Made by a program: the position numbers and the translations under genes
The notes under the pieces: generated by a model
The model's input: only the letters and a program-made list of their open reading frames with translations
What the model was told of the DNA's origin: nothing
Databases searched by the model: none
Shown: positions 35,011 to 43,744 of the stretch, in pieces
How the letters are laid out: each line of letters opens with the position of its first letter
Numbering within the stretch: the stretch's first letter is position 1
NCBI RefSeq assembly: GCF_036226525.1
Contig: NZ_CP108487.1
Span: 4,154,001-4,218,000, forward strand
Direction: 5' to 3'
DNA from: Kribbella sp. NBC_01245
GTDB taxonomy: Bacteria; Actinomycetota; Actinomycetes; Propionibacteriales; Kribbellaceae
DNA length: 64,000 nucleotides

Positions 35011-36663
35011 GTGACCGCTGACGAGACTGTTGAGTTCCGTACCGCCGCCCAGGCATGGCTGGCCGAAGATCCCGATCCTGACACGGTTGCCGAGTTGCAG
35101 GCCGTGCTGGCGGTCGGGGACGAGGCAGGCTTGATCGACCGGTTCGGCGCCAAGCTCGAGTTCGGTACGGCGGGATTGCGTGGTGCCGTCGGCGCCGGGC
35201 CGAACCGGATGAACCGGGTCGTGGTGATCCGGGCCGCCGCCGGGTTGTGCGCGTACCTCAAGGCCAACGGGCTGACCAATGGCCCGGTGCTGATCGGGTA
35301 CGACGCCCGCCACAAGTCCGACGTATTCGCGCGCGACACAGCAGCCGTCGTACGCGGTGCCGGGCTGGACGCCGTACTGCTCGACCGGCCCCTCCCGACG
35401 CCTGTGGTGGCCTTCGGGATCCGCCACCTCGGCGCGGTCGCGGGAGTGGTCGTGACGGCTTCGCACAACCCGCCGCAGGACAACGGCTACAAGGTCTACC
35501 TCGGCGACGGCTCGCAGATCGTGCCGCCCGCGGATATCGAGATCGCGGCCGCCATTGACGCGGTCGGCGCGCTGGCCGACGTACCGCGTGGTGATGACTG
35601 GCAGACCATGGGCGACGAGCTGCTGGGGGCGTACCTGGATCGCATTGCGTCGCTGGTACCGGCTGACGCGCCTCGGTCGATCAACGCGGTCTACACGCCT
35701 CTGCACGGCGTTGGGCGGGATCTGGTGGTGTCGGCGGTGCAGCGCGCGGGATTCGCCGTACCGAAGGTTGTCGGGTCTCAGGCTGAGCCGGATCCGGACT
35801 TCCCGACTGTGTCGTTCCCGAATCCGGAGGAGCCTGGGGCGATTGACGCGGCGTTGGCGCTTGCTCGGGCCGAGGGGGCCGACATCGCGGTGGCCAATGA
35901 TCCGGACGCGGATCGGTGTGCGGTGGCGGTGCCTGATGCGTCAGCCGAGGGTGGTTGGCGGATGTTGCGTGGGGATGAGCTGGGCGGGCTGCTTGGGGAG
36001 TTCTTGCTGTCCTCGCGGCCGGATGGGGTTGCGGCTTGCTCGATCGTGTCGTCGTCGTTGTTGTCGAAGATCGCTGCGGCGTACGGCGTGAGGTTTGCGG
36101 ACACGCTGACGGGGTTCAAGTGGATCGGGCGGGTGCCGGAGCTGGTCTTCGGGTATGAGGAGGCGCTCGGGTACTGCGTGGATCCGGAAGCTGTGAAGGA
36201 TAAAGACGGGATCTCGACGCTGGTGCGGGTGTTGCAGCTTGCGGCCGGGGCGAAGGCGCAGGGGCGTACGTTGCTGGATCTGCTGGATGATCTGGCGAAC
36301 AAGTACGGGCTGCATGCGACGGATCAGCTGTCGGTTCGGGTGGACGATCTGGGATTGATCGTCGACGCGATGACGAGGTTGAGGAGCACGCCGCCGGTGG
36401 TGCTGGGCGGGTTGCGTGTGGAGCTGGCGGAGGATTTGAACCTCGGGGCCGGCGGGCTGCCGCCGACCGAGGGGTTGCGGTATCAGCTCCAGGGTGGGGC
36501 GCGGGTGGTGGTGCGGCCGAGTGGGACTGAGCCGAAGTTGAAGTGTTACCTCGAGGTTGTGGTGCCGGTCGAGGGTGGCGTGGTCGCAGATGCGCGCGCC
36601 AAGGCCGTGAAGTCGCTCGCCGCGATCAAGGCGGATTTGGCTGTTGCGGCAGGGATTTCGTAG
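35011..36663 (+). CDS. pmmB: Phosphohexomutase (phosphomannomutase/phosphoglucomutase)
   Basis: 550 residues from a GTG, full length for the alpha-D-phosphohexomutase family. All four signature loops are present: the phosphoserine loop TASHNPPQDNGYK (Ser151), the metal loop DPDADR at 297-302, the sugar loop GYEEALGYCV, and the phosphate loop RPSGTEPKLKCYLE near the C-terminus. It interconverts 1- and 6-phosphates of mannose or glucose. The long form is like M. tuberculosis PmmB (Rv3308). Next to deoC two genes on, a phosphopentomutase role in nucleoside salvage is also possible. Confidence 0.88.
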   Translation: MTADETVEFRTAAQAWLAEDPDPDTVAELQAVLAVGDEAGLIDRFGAKLEFGTAGLRGAVGAGPNRMNRVVVIRAAAGLCAYLKANGLTNGPVLIGYDARHKSDVFARDTAAVVRGAGLDAVLLDRPLPTPVVAFGIRHLGAVAGVVVTASHNPPQDNGYKVYLGDGSQIVPPADIEIAAAIDAVGALADVPRGDDWQTMGDELLGAYLDRIASLVPADAPRSINAVYTPLHGVGRDLVVSAVQRAGFAVPKVVGSQAEPDPDFPTVSFPNPEEPGAIDAALALARAEGADIAVANDPDADRCAVAVPDASAEGGWRMLRGDELGGLLGEFLLSSRPDGVAACSIVSSSLLSKIAAAYGVRFADTLTGFKWIGRVPELVFGYEEALGYCVDPEAVKDKDGISTLVRVLQLAAGAKAQGRTLLDLLDDLANKYGLHATDQLSVRVDDLGLIVDAMTRLRSTPPVVLGGLRVELAEDLNLGAGGLPPTEGLRYQLQGGARVVVRPSGTEPKLKCYLEVVVPVEGGVVADARAKAVKSLAAIKADLAVAAGIS

Positions 36664-36679
36664 AGCTGCCGCTAGCAGT

Positions 36680-36759
36680 CGCAACGATTCGTCCCAATTC
36701 GCTTGGCTGCTTTCCTGAGTACAGGTTGGCGGTCAGGCGAATAGGGACTAATCGTTGCG
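36680..36759. repeat. Inverted repeat, 23-bp arms
   Basis: 36680-36702 pairs with 36737-36759 with two mismatches (arm begins CGCAACGATT), leaving a 34-bp loop. It follows the mutase gene and may be a terminator or a small palindromic element. Confidence 0.65.
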
Positions 36760-36804
36760 GGGTGTTCTAAAGGAGGCCCTGGCGAGTGGTCTCCAAAGGC
36801 GACC

Positions 36805-37233
36805 TCAGACGGGCTGTTCGACCGTTAGGGAAGTCTTCAGGGAAGCCAGCAACGTTTTGAGGGTGCTGGTGGATTGGAGGAGGGCTTCGCGTTCGATCGG
36901 GTTGCGCTCGGCGACCGAGGTGATCTCGGCGATGCTCTCCTCGACGCGGGCGATCCGCTCGGCGGTGGTGCCCTCGCCGCTGGTGGCGCGCCGAAGGGCG
37001 TCGGAGGTGATGGTCCAGACGTCCTCGGTGTTGCTGCGCCGGGACAGGTCGAGCATCTGTCCCAGGGCGTCCAGGTCGTTGGAGATCTGGGTCCGCTCCG
37101 CGGGCGTGCCGACTCCCTCGGTCGCCTTCCGAAGCCGGACGACATGCGCGGCCAGTGCCGACGCGCTGCACTCGCCCCGCTGAATCTTGTCCAGCACCTT
37201 GGTGTACTCGGTGTTGAACTCGTCGTAATTCAC
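36805..37233 (-). CDS. Small helical hypothetical protein
   Basis: 142 residues, almost entirely predicted alpha-helix, acidic, with no membrane segment and no motif I recognise. It begins MNYDEFNTEYTKVLDKIQRG and has heptad-like hydrophobic spacing (LDALGQMLDLSRRSNTED, TLKTLLASLKTSL). Codon use matches the neighbours and the long open frame agrees with GC skew, so it is probably a real gene. It is a single gene facing the mutase gene across a 23-bp inverted repeat. Function unknown. Confidence 0.6.
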   Translation of the reverse strand: MNYDEFNTEYTKVLDKIQRGECSASALAAHVVRLRKATEGVGTPAERTQISNDLDALGQMLDLSRRSNTEDVWTITSDALRRATSGEGTTAERIARVEESIAEITSVAERNPIEREALLQSTSTLKTLLASLKTSLTVEQPV

Positions 37234-37524
37234 GATCTAACTCCTGCCGTTGTCTGTGCGCGACAAGACTGTAAGGCCAACCAGCCGCAGACCACCGTAA
37301 CCAATTGGTCGCGGTCTGTTGCACCCGCACGCTCGATGAATCGTAGGGCCTGTCCCCACGCTCGCGAGCACACAACGACGCTCGACACCCCGGAGTCACC
37401 CGAAGCACCGGATCAATCACCCGATTCAAGCGCCGGAACCAGTCCAGCACACGAGCAGTTCACCGCGCGCCGGCACCGGATCCGTTTCAGCACGCGATCG
37501 GTTCACCCACGTGATGGACCGCGA
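37234..37524. other. 291-bp spacer with a small palindrome
   Basis: No convincing reading frame. CAGACC (37288), ACCAATTGGT (37300-37309) and GGTCTG (37313) form an interrupted palindrome about 55-85 bp upstream of the small helical gene and could be an operator. The remainder contains scattered CCGGATC/GATCGG words but no clear structure. Confidence 0.4.
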
Positions 37525-38088
37525 TCAGTTCAGCAGCCAGGTCACCACGGCGAGCGCGATCAAACCGCCGAGCACGCTCAGCTCGAGTTTGGCCCAGCGA
37601 GTCGAGAGCTCGCCCTCGGCCGTCTTGCCGTACCGCTCGGCGTGCTGCTCGATCCGCTCGACCACGAAGCCGGCCCGGGAGACCGAGTCGTCGTTCCCGT
37701 TGGCGCCGCGGAGGCGTTGTTTGCGCATGTCCCGCATGATCAGCTGGACGCCGGGCGCACGCAGCCGCTTCTGCGGGGTCTGCACCACCACGATGTCGGC
37801 GATGTCCGCACCTTCGACCAGGTTCCAAGGCACGTCGTGATCCCTGATGTGGTTACGGATTCGCAACTGTTCCGGTGTCAGCACGATGGACGGCCGGATC
37901 AGGCCGAGGTACGTGACCACCATCACCGCCCCGATCACCAGGGCCGCGGTCAGGCCGCCGAGGGAGCGCCACTCGATCAGGATGTCGATCAGACCGAGCA
38001 CGCCGATGGCCAGCACCACCACCCCGGTGATCCGGTTGGAGTGCGTTATGTAGTGCTCGTTCTCGTTCGGTGCGGACTTCACCCGCAC
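37525..38088 (-). CDS. Membrane protein with bacterial PH domain
   Basis: 187 residues from the GTG at 38088, which has GGAG 7 bp upstream; the longer reading overlaps the divergent deoC start. Two adjacent membrane helices (TGVVVLAIGVLGLIDILI and LVIGAVMVVTYLGLI) precede a bacterial PH-like domain (SIVLTPEQLRIRNHIRDHDVPWNLVEGADI), and a further helix closes the protein (LSVLGGLIALAVVTWLL). This layout matches the actinobacterial PH-domain proteins related to low-molecular-weight antigen CFP-6. Function is unproven. It lies 41 bp from deoC on the opposite strand. Confidence 0.8.
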   Translation of the reverse strand: MRVKSAPNENEHYITHSNRITGVVVLAIGVLGLIDILIEWRSLGGLTAALVIGAVMVVTYLGLIRPSIVLTPEQLRIRNHIRDHDVPWNLVEGADIADIVVVQTPQKRLRAPGVQLIMRDMRKQRLRGANGNDDSVSRAGFVVERIEQHAERYGKTAEGELSTRWAKLELSVLGGLIALAVVTWLLN

Positions 38089-38129
38089 AAGGTAACTCCG
38101 ACCCCCGAATTGCCCATAGAGTAGGACGC

Positions 38130-39071
38130 GTGACCACCGACACGCTCGCCGACGTGACCTCATCGGAGGACCGCCTCCGCCGGTTCCTGCATGGGTTGCC
38201 AGGAGTCGACCAAGTCGGTGCCGAGGCTCGCGCCGCCATGCTGGGCACCAGGTCGATCAAGACCACCGCCAAGGCGTATGCGCTGGACCTCGCGATCCAG
38301 ATGATCGACCTGACCACGCTGGAGGGGCAGGACACCCCGGGCAAGGTGCGCGCGCTGTGCGCGAAGGCGCGCCGCCCGGACCCAGCCGACAGTACGGCGC
38401 CGCAAGTGGCCGCGGTCTGTGTCTACCCGGACCTGGTCGCCACGGCAAAGCACGAGCTGCGCGGTTCGGGGATCAACGTCGCCAGTGTCGCGACCGCCTT
38501 CCCCAGTGGGCGTTCCAGCCTCGCGATCAAGCAGCAGGACACCCGTGACGCGGTGGCCGCCGGTGCGGACGAGGTCGACATGGTGATCGACCGGGGCGCG
38601 TTCCTCTCCGGGCGGTACGGTCTGGTCTTCGACGAGATCGTGGCGATCCGCGAGGCCGCCGGCGACGCCCATCTGAAGGTCATCCTGGAGACCGGCGAGC
38701 TGGTCACGTACGACAACGTGCGACGCGCGTCCTGGCTGGCGATGCTGGCCGGCGCCGACTTCATCAAGACCTCCACCGGCAAGGTCTCCCCCGCGGCGAC
38801 GCTGCCCGTGACACTGGTGATGCTGGAGGCCGTGCGGGACTACCACGAGGCCTCCGGCTTGCACATCGGCGTCAAGCCCGCCGGTGGTATCCGGACCGCC
38901 AAGGACGCCATCAAGTACCTGGTGATGGTGAACGAGACCGCCGGGCCCGACTGGCTCGACCCGGAACTGTTCCGCTTCGGCGCGTCCAGCCTGCTGAACG
39001 AGTTGCTGATGCAGCGCACCAAGATGAAGACCGGGCACTACCCGGGCCCCGACTACTTCACGCTGGACTGA
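38130..39071 (+). CDS. deoC: Deoxyribose-phosphate aldolase
   Basis: 313 residues from the GTG at 38130. The class I aldolase centre is clear: Schiff-base Lys213 in ADFIKTSTGKVS, the proton-relay Lys249 in IGVKPAGGIR, and DEVDMVIDRGAFLSG. It cleaves 2-deoxyribose 5-phosphate to acetaldehyde and glyceraldehyde 3-phosphate. The N-terminal extension (about 60 residues before ALDLAIQMIDLTTLEG) is usual for actinobacterial long-form DeoC. The next gene, an aldehyde dehydrogenase, starts 5 bp after its stop, so the acetaldehyde released may be oxidised by it. Confidence 0.93.
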   Translation: MTTDTLADVTSSEDRLRRFLHGLPGVDQVGAEARAAMLGTRSIKTTAKAYALDLAIQMIDLTTLEGQDTPGKVRALCAKARRPDPADSTAPQVAAVCVYPDLVATAKHELRGSGINVASVATAFPSGRSSLAIKQQDTRDAVAAGADEVDMVIDRGAFLSGRYGLVFDEIVAIREAAGDAHLKVILETGELVTYDNVRRASWLAMLAGADFIKTSTGKVSPAATLPVTLVMLEAVRDYHEASGLHIGVKPAGGIRTAKDAIKYLVMVNETAGPDWLDPELFRFGASSLLNELLMQRTKMKTGHYPGPDYFTLD

Positions 39072-39076
39072 TCTCG

Positions 39077-40507
39077 ATGAGCAGATTCGAATACGCACCC
39101 GCCCCGGAATCCCGGTCGATCGTCGACATCAAGTCGTCGTACGGGTTGTTCATCAACGGTGCCTTCGTGGAGGCGACCGAGGGCAAGCCGTTCAAGTCGG
39201 TCAGCCCCGCCACCGAAGAGGTCCTCGCCGAGATCAGCGAGGCCGGCCCGGCCGACATCGACAAGGCGGTCAAGGCCGCCCGCAAGGCGTTCGAGAAGAC
39301 CTGGGGCCCGATGGCCGGTCGCGACCGCGCCAAGTACCTGTACCGCATCGCGCGCATCATCCAGGAGCGTTCGCGCGAGCTGGCGGTGCTGGAATCGCTC
39401 GACAACGGCAAGCCGATCCGCGAGTCCCGCGACGTCGACGTACCGCTCGTGGCCGCGCACTTCTTCTACTACGCGGGCTGGGCCGACAAGCTGGAGTACG
39501 CCGGGTTCGGCACGCAGCCGCTCGGCGTCGCCGCCCAGGTCATCCCGTGGAACTTCCCGCTGCTGATGCTCGCGTGGAAGATCGCGCCGGCCCTTGCCGC
39601 GGGTAACACCGTCGTACTCAAGCCGGCCGAGACCACCTCGCTGACCGCACTCGCCTTCGCGGAGATCTGCCAGCAGGCCGATCTGCCGCCGGGTGTCGTC
39701 AACATCGTCACCGGTGCGGGCGCGACCGGCCGGGCGCTGGTCAACCACGAGGGCGTCGACAAGGTGGCCTTCACCGGCTCCACCGAGGTCGGCCGCGCGA
39801 TCGCCCGGGACGTTGCCGGTAGCAACAAAAAGGTCACTCTCGAGCTCGGCGGCAAGGCGGCGAACATCGTCTTCGAGGACGCGCCGATCGACCAGACCGT
39901 CGAGGGCATCGTCAACGGCATCTTCTTCAACCAGGGTCACGTCTGCTGTGCGGGTTCGCGGCTGCTGGTGCAGGAAAGTGTGTACGACGAGGTGCTGGCC
40001 CTGCTCAAGCGCCGGATGTCGACTCTGCGCGTCGGCGATCCGCTCGACAAGAACACCGATGTCGGCGCGATCAACTCGAGCGAGCAGCTGATCAAGATCC
40101 GCGAGCTGTCGCAGGTCGGCGAGGACGAGGGCGCCGAGCGCTGGTCGCCCGAGTGCGAGCTGCCGACGCAGGGCTTCTGGTTCCCGCCGACGGTTTTCAC
40201 CGGCGTGTCCCAGGCTCACCGGATCGCCCGCGAGGAGATCTTCGGCCCGGTGCTGTCGGTGCTGACCTTCCGGACGCCCGCCGAGGCCGTCGAGAAAGCC
40301 AACAACACCCCGTTCGGCCTGTCCGCGGGCGTCTGGACCGACAAGGGCTCGCGCATTCTCTGGATGGCGAACCAGCTGCGCGCCGGCGTCGTCTGGGCCA
40401 ACACGTTCAACCGCTTCGACCCCACCTCGCCGTTCGGCGGCTACAAGGAGTCGGGTTACGGCCGCGAGGGCGGTCGCCACGGCCTGGAGGCCTACCTTGC
40501 CAACTAA
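39077..40507 (+). CDS. Aldehyde dehydrogenase (catalytic domain of a split ALDH16-like pair)
   Basis: 476 residues, a complete ALDH: oxyanion Asn159 in PWNFP, general-base Glu256 in LELGGK, catalytic Cys290 in NQGHVCCAGSR, and EEIFGPVLSV followed by PFGGYKESGYGREGG. It oxidises an aldehyde to the acid with NAD(P)+. It sits between deoC and a truncated ALDH gene which it overlaps by 11 bp. The full-plus-half ALDH order is that of ALDH16, where the two are one chain. Acetaldehyde from DeoC is the obvious candidate substrate. Confidence 0.9.
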   Translation: MSRFEYAPAPESRSIVDIKSSYGLFINGAFVEATEGKPFKSVSPATEEVLAEISEAGPADIDKAVKAARKAFEKTWGPMAGRDRAKYLYRIARIIQERSRELAVLESLDNGKPIRESRDVDVPLVAAHFFYYAGWADKLEYAGFGTQPLGVAAQVIPWNFPLLMLAWKIAPALAAGNTVVLKPAETTSLTALAFAEICQQADLPPGVVNIVTGAGATGRALVNHEGVDKVAFTGSTEVGRAIARDVAGSNKKVTLELGGKAANIVFEDAPIDQTVEGIVNGIFFNQGHVCCAGSRLLVQESVYDEVLALLKRRMSTLRVGDPLDKNTDVGAINSSEQLIKIRELSQVGEDEGAERWSPECELPTQGFWFPPTVFTGVSQAHRIAREEIFGPVLSVLTFRTPAEAVEKANNTPFGLSAGVWTDKGSRILWMANQLRAGVVWANTFNRFDPTSPFGGYKESGYGREGGRHGLEAYLAN

Positions 40508-41372
40508 AGACACTCCGAGGCTCGACGTGCGGAAGACCTACAAGCTGTACGTCGGCGGCGCCTTTCCGCGCAGCGAATCCGGCCGGTCGTACGTCGTGAA
40601 CGATGCCAAGGGCAAGTTCCTCGCGAACGCGTCCTGGGCCAGCCGCAAGGACGCCCGGGACGCCGTCGTCGCGGCCCGCAAGGCCTTCGGCGGCTGGTCG
40701 GCCAAAACGGCGTACAACCGCGGCCAGATCCTGTACCGGATCGCCGAGGTGATGGAGGGCCGGCACGAGCAGTTCAGCGCCGAGGTCGCCGCGAGCGAAG
40801 GCATCACGATCGCCAAGGCCCGTGCGCTCGTGGACGCCTCGATCGATCGCTGGGTCTGGTATGCGGGCTGGACCGACAAGATCGCGCAGATCGTCGGCTC
40901 CAGCAACCCGGTCGCCGGGCCGTACTTCAACTTCTCGTTGCCCGAGCCCAGCGGTGTGATCGCCTTGCTCGCCCCGCAGGACTCGAGCCTGCTCGGCCTG
41001 ACCAGCGTGATCGCCCCGGTGATCGCGTCCGGCAACACCGTCGTCGTCGTCACTTCGTTCGAGCGCCCGCTGCCGGCCGTGACGCTCGGCGAGGTGATGG
41101 CCACCTCGGACCTGCCGGGTGGCGTGGTGAACCTGCTGACCGGTTCCGCGAGCGAGATCGCGCCCTGGCTGGCGAGCCACACCGACGTCAACGGGATCGA
41201 CCTGGCCGGGATCAACGACACGATCGAGGCCCGCGAGCTGGAGGGTTCAGCCGCGGAGAACCTCAAACGCGTCCGCCGTCCCGGTGACGAGGACTGGACC
41301 GCCGACCCCGGCACTTCCCGGCTGACCCAGTTCCTCGAGACGAAAACCGTCTGGCACCCGATCGGTATCTAA
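40497..41372 (+). CDS. Truncated aldehyde dehydrogenase-like protein without catalytic residues
   Basis: 291 residues corresponding only to the NAD-binding half of an ALDH (YKLYVGGAFPRSESG, KAFGGWSAKTAYNRGQILYRIAE, GNTVVVVTSFERPLPAVTLGEV, LPGGVVNLLTG). The oxyanion Asn is lost (LLAPQDSS instead of PWNFP), and the whole catalytic Cys domain is missing; the C-terminus is a new tail ending TVWHPIGI. In ALDH16 enzymes a similar dead ALDH domain is fused behind the active one and contributes to dimerisation. Here it is a separate, translationally coupled gene. Its frame is intact and codon use normal, so it is not decaying. Confidence 0.85.
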   Translation: MPTKDTPRLDVRKTYKLYVGGAFPRSESGRSYVVNDAKGKFLANASWASRKDARDAVVAARKAFGGWSAKTAYNRGQILYRIAEVMEGRHEQFSAEVAASEGITIAKARALVDASIDRWVWYAGWTDKIAQIVGSSNPVAGPYFNFSLPEPSGVIALLAPQDSSLLGLTSVIAPVIASGNTVVVVTSFERPLPAVTLGEVMATSDLPGGVVNLLTGSASEIAPWLASHTDVNGIDLAGINDTIEARELEGSAAENLKRVRRPGDEDWTADPGTSRLTQFLETKTVWHPIGI

Positions 41373-41950
41373 TCGGCCTTGCGGTACCGAAGGTTCACTG
41401 CGGCCGATGGGTCATCGGCAAAGAACCGCTCGAGCCGGACGGGCGCGCCGCCGGGGTTGTCGAACATGCGGATGCCGTCGCCGAGTAGCACGGGCGCGAT
41501 GTGCAGGTCGATCTCGTCGACCAGCCCCAACTCGGTGAGCTGCCTCCCGATCGAGGCCGACAAGACCTCGAGGTTCTTGCCACCGGCCGCCGCCAGCGCG
41601 ATCCGGGCCGCCTCGGCCACATCGCAGTTCAGGAAGGTCACGCCCGCACCGGGTTGCGCGTCTTCGGGATGATGCGTGAGCACGAACACCGGCCCTTGCC
41701 ACGCGCCGCCGTAGACACCACTGGCGTCGGGGAAGGCATCCCAGCCATCCCGCCCGCCCAGGATGGCGCCGGTCGTCTCGGTGTACTCCTCGGTCAGCCC
41801 GGGGCGATGCGTTGTGCCGGCCATCCAGTCCATGGCGTGGTTCGGCCCGGCCACGAACCCGTCCAGCGACATCGTGAAATGCCAAAGCACCTTGCCCCCG
41901 GCCGTCTGCGGTTCCGTATCCCTCAAGTACGTCGCACCCGTGCTGGACAT
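41369..41950 (-). CDS. Dihydrofolate reductase-like (RibD C-terminal) family protein
   Basis: 193 residues from the ATG at 41950, which has GAGAGG upstream. It carries the RibD-C/DHFR-like fold: WHFTMSLDGFVAGPNHAMDWM, GAILGGRDGWDAFPD, PVFVLTHHP and a closing LVDEIDLHIAPVLLGDGIRMFD. Members are NADPH-dependent reductases of mostly unknown substrate and are unlikely to be the housekeeping FolA or RibD. It is a single gene whose stop codon overlaps that of the convergent truncated ALDH gene. Confidence 0.88.
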   Translation of the reverse strand: MSSTGATYLRDTEPQTAGGKVLWHFTMSLDGFVAGPNHAMDWMAGTTHRPGLTEEYTETTGAILGGRDGWDAFPDASGVYGGAWQGPVFVLTHHPEDAQPGAGVTFLNCDVAEAARIALAAAGGKNLEVLSASIGRQLTELGLVDEIDLHIAPVLLGDGIRMFDNPGGAPVRLERFFADDPSAAVNLRYRKAD

Positions 41951-42027
41951 ACCGATCCTCTCGTTCGTTGGCCCTCTTCTTTGTGTTTCCCGGACATCGG
42001 AGCCGATTCGTGGTTCTCGACATTCGC

Positions 42028-42651
42028 TCAGCGGATCCGCGTGCGGGTGAGGATGGGGACCGGGTCGGGGTGGCATGCGGCCGGGGCCTTTACCGTGCCG
42101 AAGGGGATCTTGATGCGGGCGATGAGCGTTAGGCCAGGCTCGTCGTGACTCGAACCGGCCGGACGGGTCTCGATCGTCGTACCGGCACTACCCGCGACCA
42201 GCCATAACGTCAGCTTGGGAAGCTGATACCGCGAACCACCCGCGATCGGCCCCGGGACCTTCACCGTGACGACGCCATTCGCGATCTCCAGGTACGGCGC
42301 CGCGCCCAGGCCCGATCCGCCCGTCAGCCGGGCCGACGCGAGGCGGGAGTTCGCCGGGACCCGGAATCGCAGCGCCAGATCGCGCAGCTCGCGCAACTTG
42401 AACCCCTTGATCTCGGCCGGCACGTCGCCTGGTTCGAGCTCGACCACGACCGGGAACGTCGCGCCCGCCAGGATCTGCCGCGGCGCGGAGGCCCGGACGT
42501 TCTCCCGCAGCCGGAAATGCTTGTCCCCCATCGGCGTCTGCGCCCGGCACGCATAACCAAGCTCAACTGACGAAACAGCGGCGGCCGGGAGCGTCGTACC
42601 GGCTAAGACCACGAGACCGAGGAGCAGAACGGCGAGGCGGTGAGTAGTCAT
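42028..42651 (-). CDS. Secreted actinobacterial protein, unknown family
   Basis: 207 residues with a signal peptide (HRLAVLLLGLVVLAGTTLPAAAV). The mature part is beta-rich with two conserved-looking cysteines, one near the start (LGYACRAQTPMGDKHF) and one near the end (PAACHPDPVP), probably disulfide-bonded. The pattern of a YxC start, an APxxIxxGATFPVVVE strand and a GGSRYQLP strand resembles small exported proteins common in Streptomyces and mycobacteria with no known role. It lies 17 bp downstream of the Ser/Thr kinase gene on the same strand, so the two are probably co-transcribed. Confidence 0.65.
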   Translation of the reverse strand: MTTHRLAVLLLGLVVLAGTTLPAAAVSSVELGYACRAQTPMGDKHFRLRENVRASAPRQILAGATFPVVVELEPGDVPAEIKGFKLRELRDLALRFRVPANSRLASARLTGGSGLGAAPYLEIANGVVTVKVPGPIAGGSRYQLPKLTLWLVAGSAGTTIETRPAGSSHDEPGLTLIARIKIPFGTVKAPAACHPDPVPILTRTRIR

Positions 42652-42668
42652 GCGACTACCCTACGAAG

Positions 42669-43676
42669 TCACTGGCCGAAGAAGTACCAGGAGGCCAAAC
42701 CGGCGAGCGCGAAGACCACCGGCAGCGAGAGCCACGCCAGCACGCGCTGCCACCTGGGCGGCCGTACGACGAGCACCGTGCCGATCTCGTCGATGCTCGG
42801 CGCCTGCGTTCGCTGCGCGGCCAACCCCGGCGCCTCTCGCTCGAGCCGGTACGCCTCGGCCTCCAGCTTCTCCGCCAGGCTGTCGGCGCGCGGCCAGCGC
42901 TCGTCGACCCGGTAGGCCAGCGCCCTAGCCAGCAGGTCGTCGATCTCACCGACCGCGTCGTGCAGCAACGGCAGCAGGCTCGGCGGGTCCAGATCGGGAT
43001 CACGCGCGACGACGTCACCGATCGACGACGTCACGTACGGCGTACGACCGGTGAGCAGCGCATACGTCACGCCGCCGATCGCGTAGATATCGGCCCGCTC
43101 GTCGAACCCGCCATCGCCGCGTCCCTGTTCGGGCGACATGTACGCCGGGGTGCCGACGGCCTGAGTCAGACCGGAGGCCTCCGCCAGGCTCTTCGCCAGG
43201 CCGAGATCGGCGAGCACGACCCGATGGCTGCCGCCGCCTGACTCGGAGCTCGAGTTCTTGCGGAGCAGCAGGTTGGCCGGGGTGATGTCGCGATGGACGA
43301 CGCCCTCGGCGTGCAAGGCGGCGACCGCCCGGGCCACGTCGGCGCCCCACCAGAGCGCGTCGGCGGGATCGACCGCGCCTCCGGCCAGGATGTCGGCCAG
43401 CGAACCGCCGCCGATGTAGTCCATCACGAAGTACGGCCGGCCGTCGGGCAGTTCGCCCAGGTCGAAGACCCGGACCACCCGGTCGCTGGCGATCCGCCGC
43501 ATCAGCCGCGCTTCGGCCAGGAATCGCTCGCGCACATCGGCTCGGGAGGCCCAGTTCTCGGCCAGCACTTTGACCGCGACGTCGACGTCGAGATCGTCGT
43601 CGTAGCCCCGCCAGACCGTGGCGAAAGCGCCCGCGCCGATCTTGGCTTCGAGCCGGTAGCGTCCGATGACTTCCAT
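42669..43676 (-). CDS. Membrane-anchored Ser/Thr protein kinase
   Basis: 335 residues. The Hanks-type kinase domain fills residues 1-270: glycine loop IGAGAFATV, Lys36 in VAVKVL, catalytic loop HRDITPANLLL (Asp130) and metal loop DLG at 157-159 in place of the usual DFG. GTPAYMSPEQGRG is the activation-segment end. A juxtamembrane linker leads to one C-terminal membrane helix (about 312-333) with only two residues outside, so there is no sensory ectodomain. It is divergent from an ECF sigma gene (68 bp from its likely start) and precedes a secreted-protein gene, suggesting a regulatory module. Confidence 0.9.
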   Translation of the reverse strand: MEVIGRYRLEAKIGAGAFATVWRGYDDDLDVDVAVKVLAENWASRADVRERFLAEARLMRRIASDRVVRVFDLGELPDGRPYFVMDYIGGGSLADILAGGAVDPADALWWGADVARAVAALHAEGVVHRDITPANLLLRKNSSSESGGGSHRVVLADLGLAKSLAEASGLTQAVGTPAYMSPEQGRGDGGFDERADIYAIGGVTYALLTGRTPYVTSSIGDVVARDPDLDPPSLLPLLHDAVGEIDDLLARALAYRVDERWPRADSLAEKLEAEAYRLEREAPGLAAQRTQAPSIDEIGTVLVVRPPRWQRVLAWLSLPVVFALAGLASWYFFGQ

Positions 43677-43744
43677 CGCCCGATATTGTCGTGCACTGGA
43701 GGGGCTTTTGCCCGCTTTTGATCCGGATCAACTGGGGACGGACC

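Noticed and set aside
37234..37524. Possible tRNA or small RNA in the spacer
   Set aside because: No cloverleaf, T-loop or conserved RNA motif could be built; only a small palindrome is visible.
40497..41372. Truncated ALDH as a decaying pseudogene
   Set aside because: The frame is intact, codon use is normal, it is coupled to the active gene, and half-length dead ALDH domains are a known part of ALDH16.
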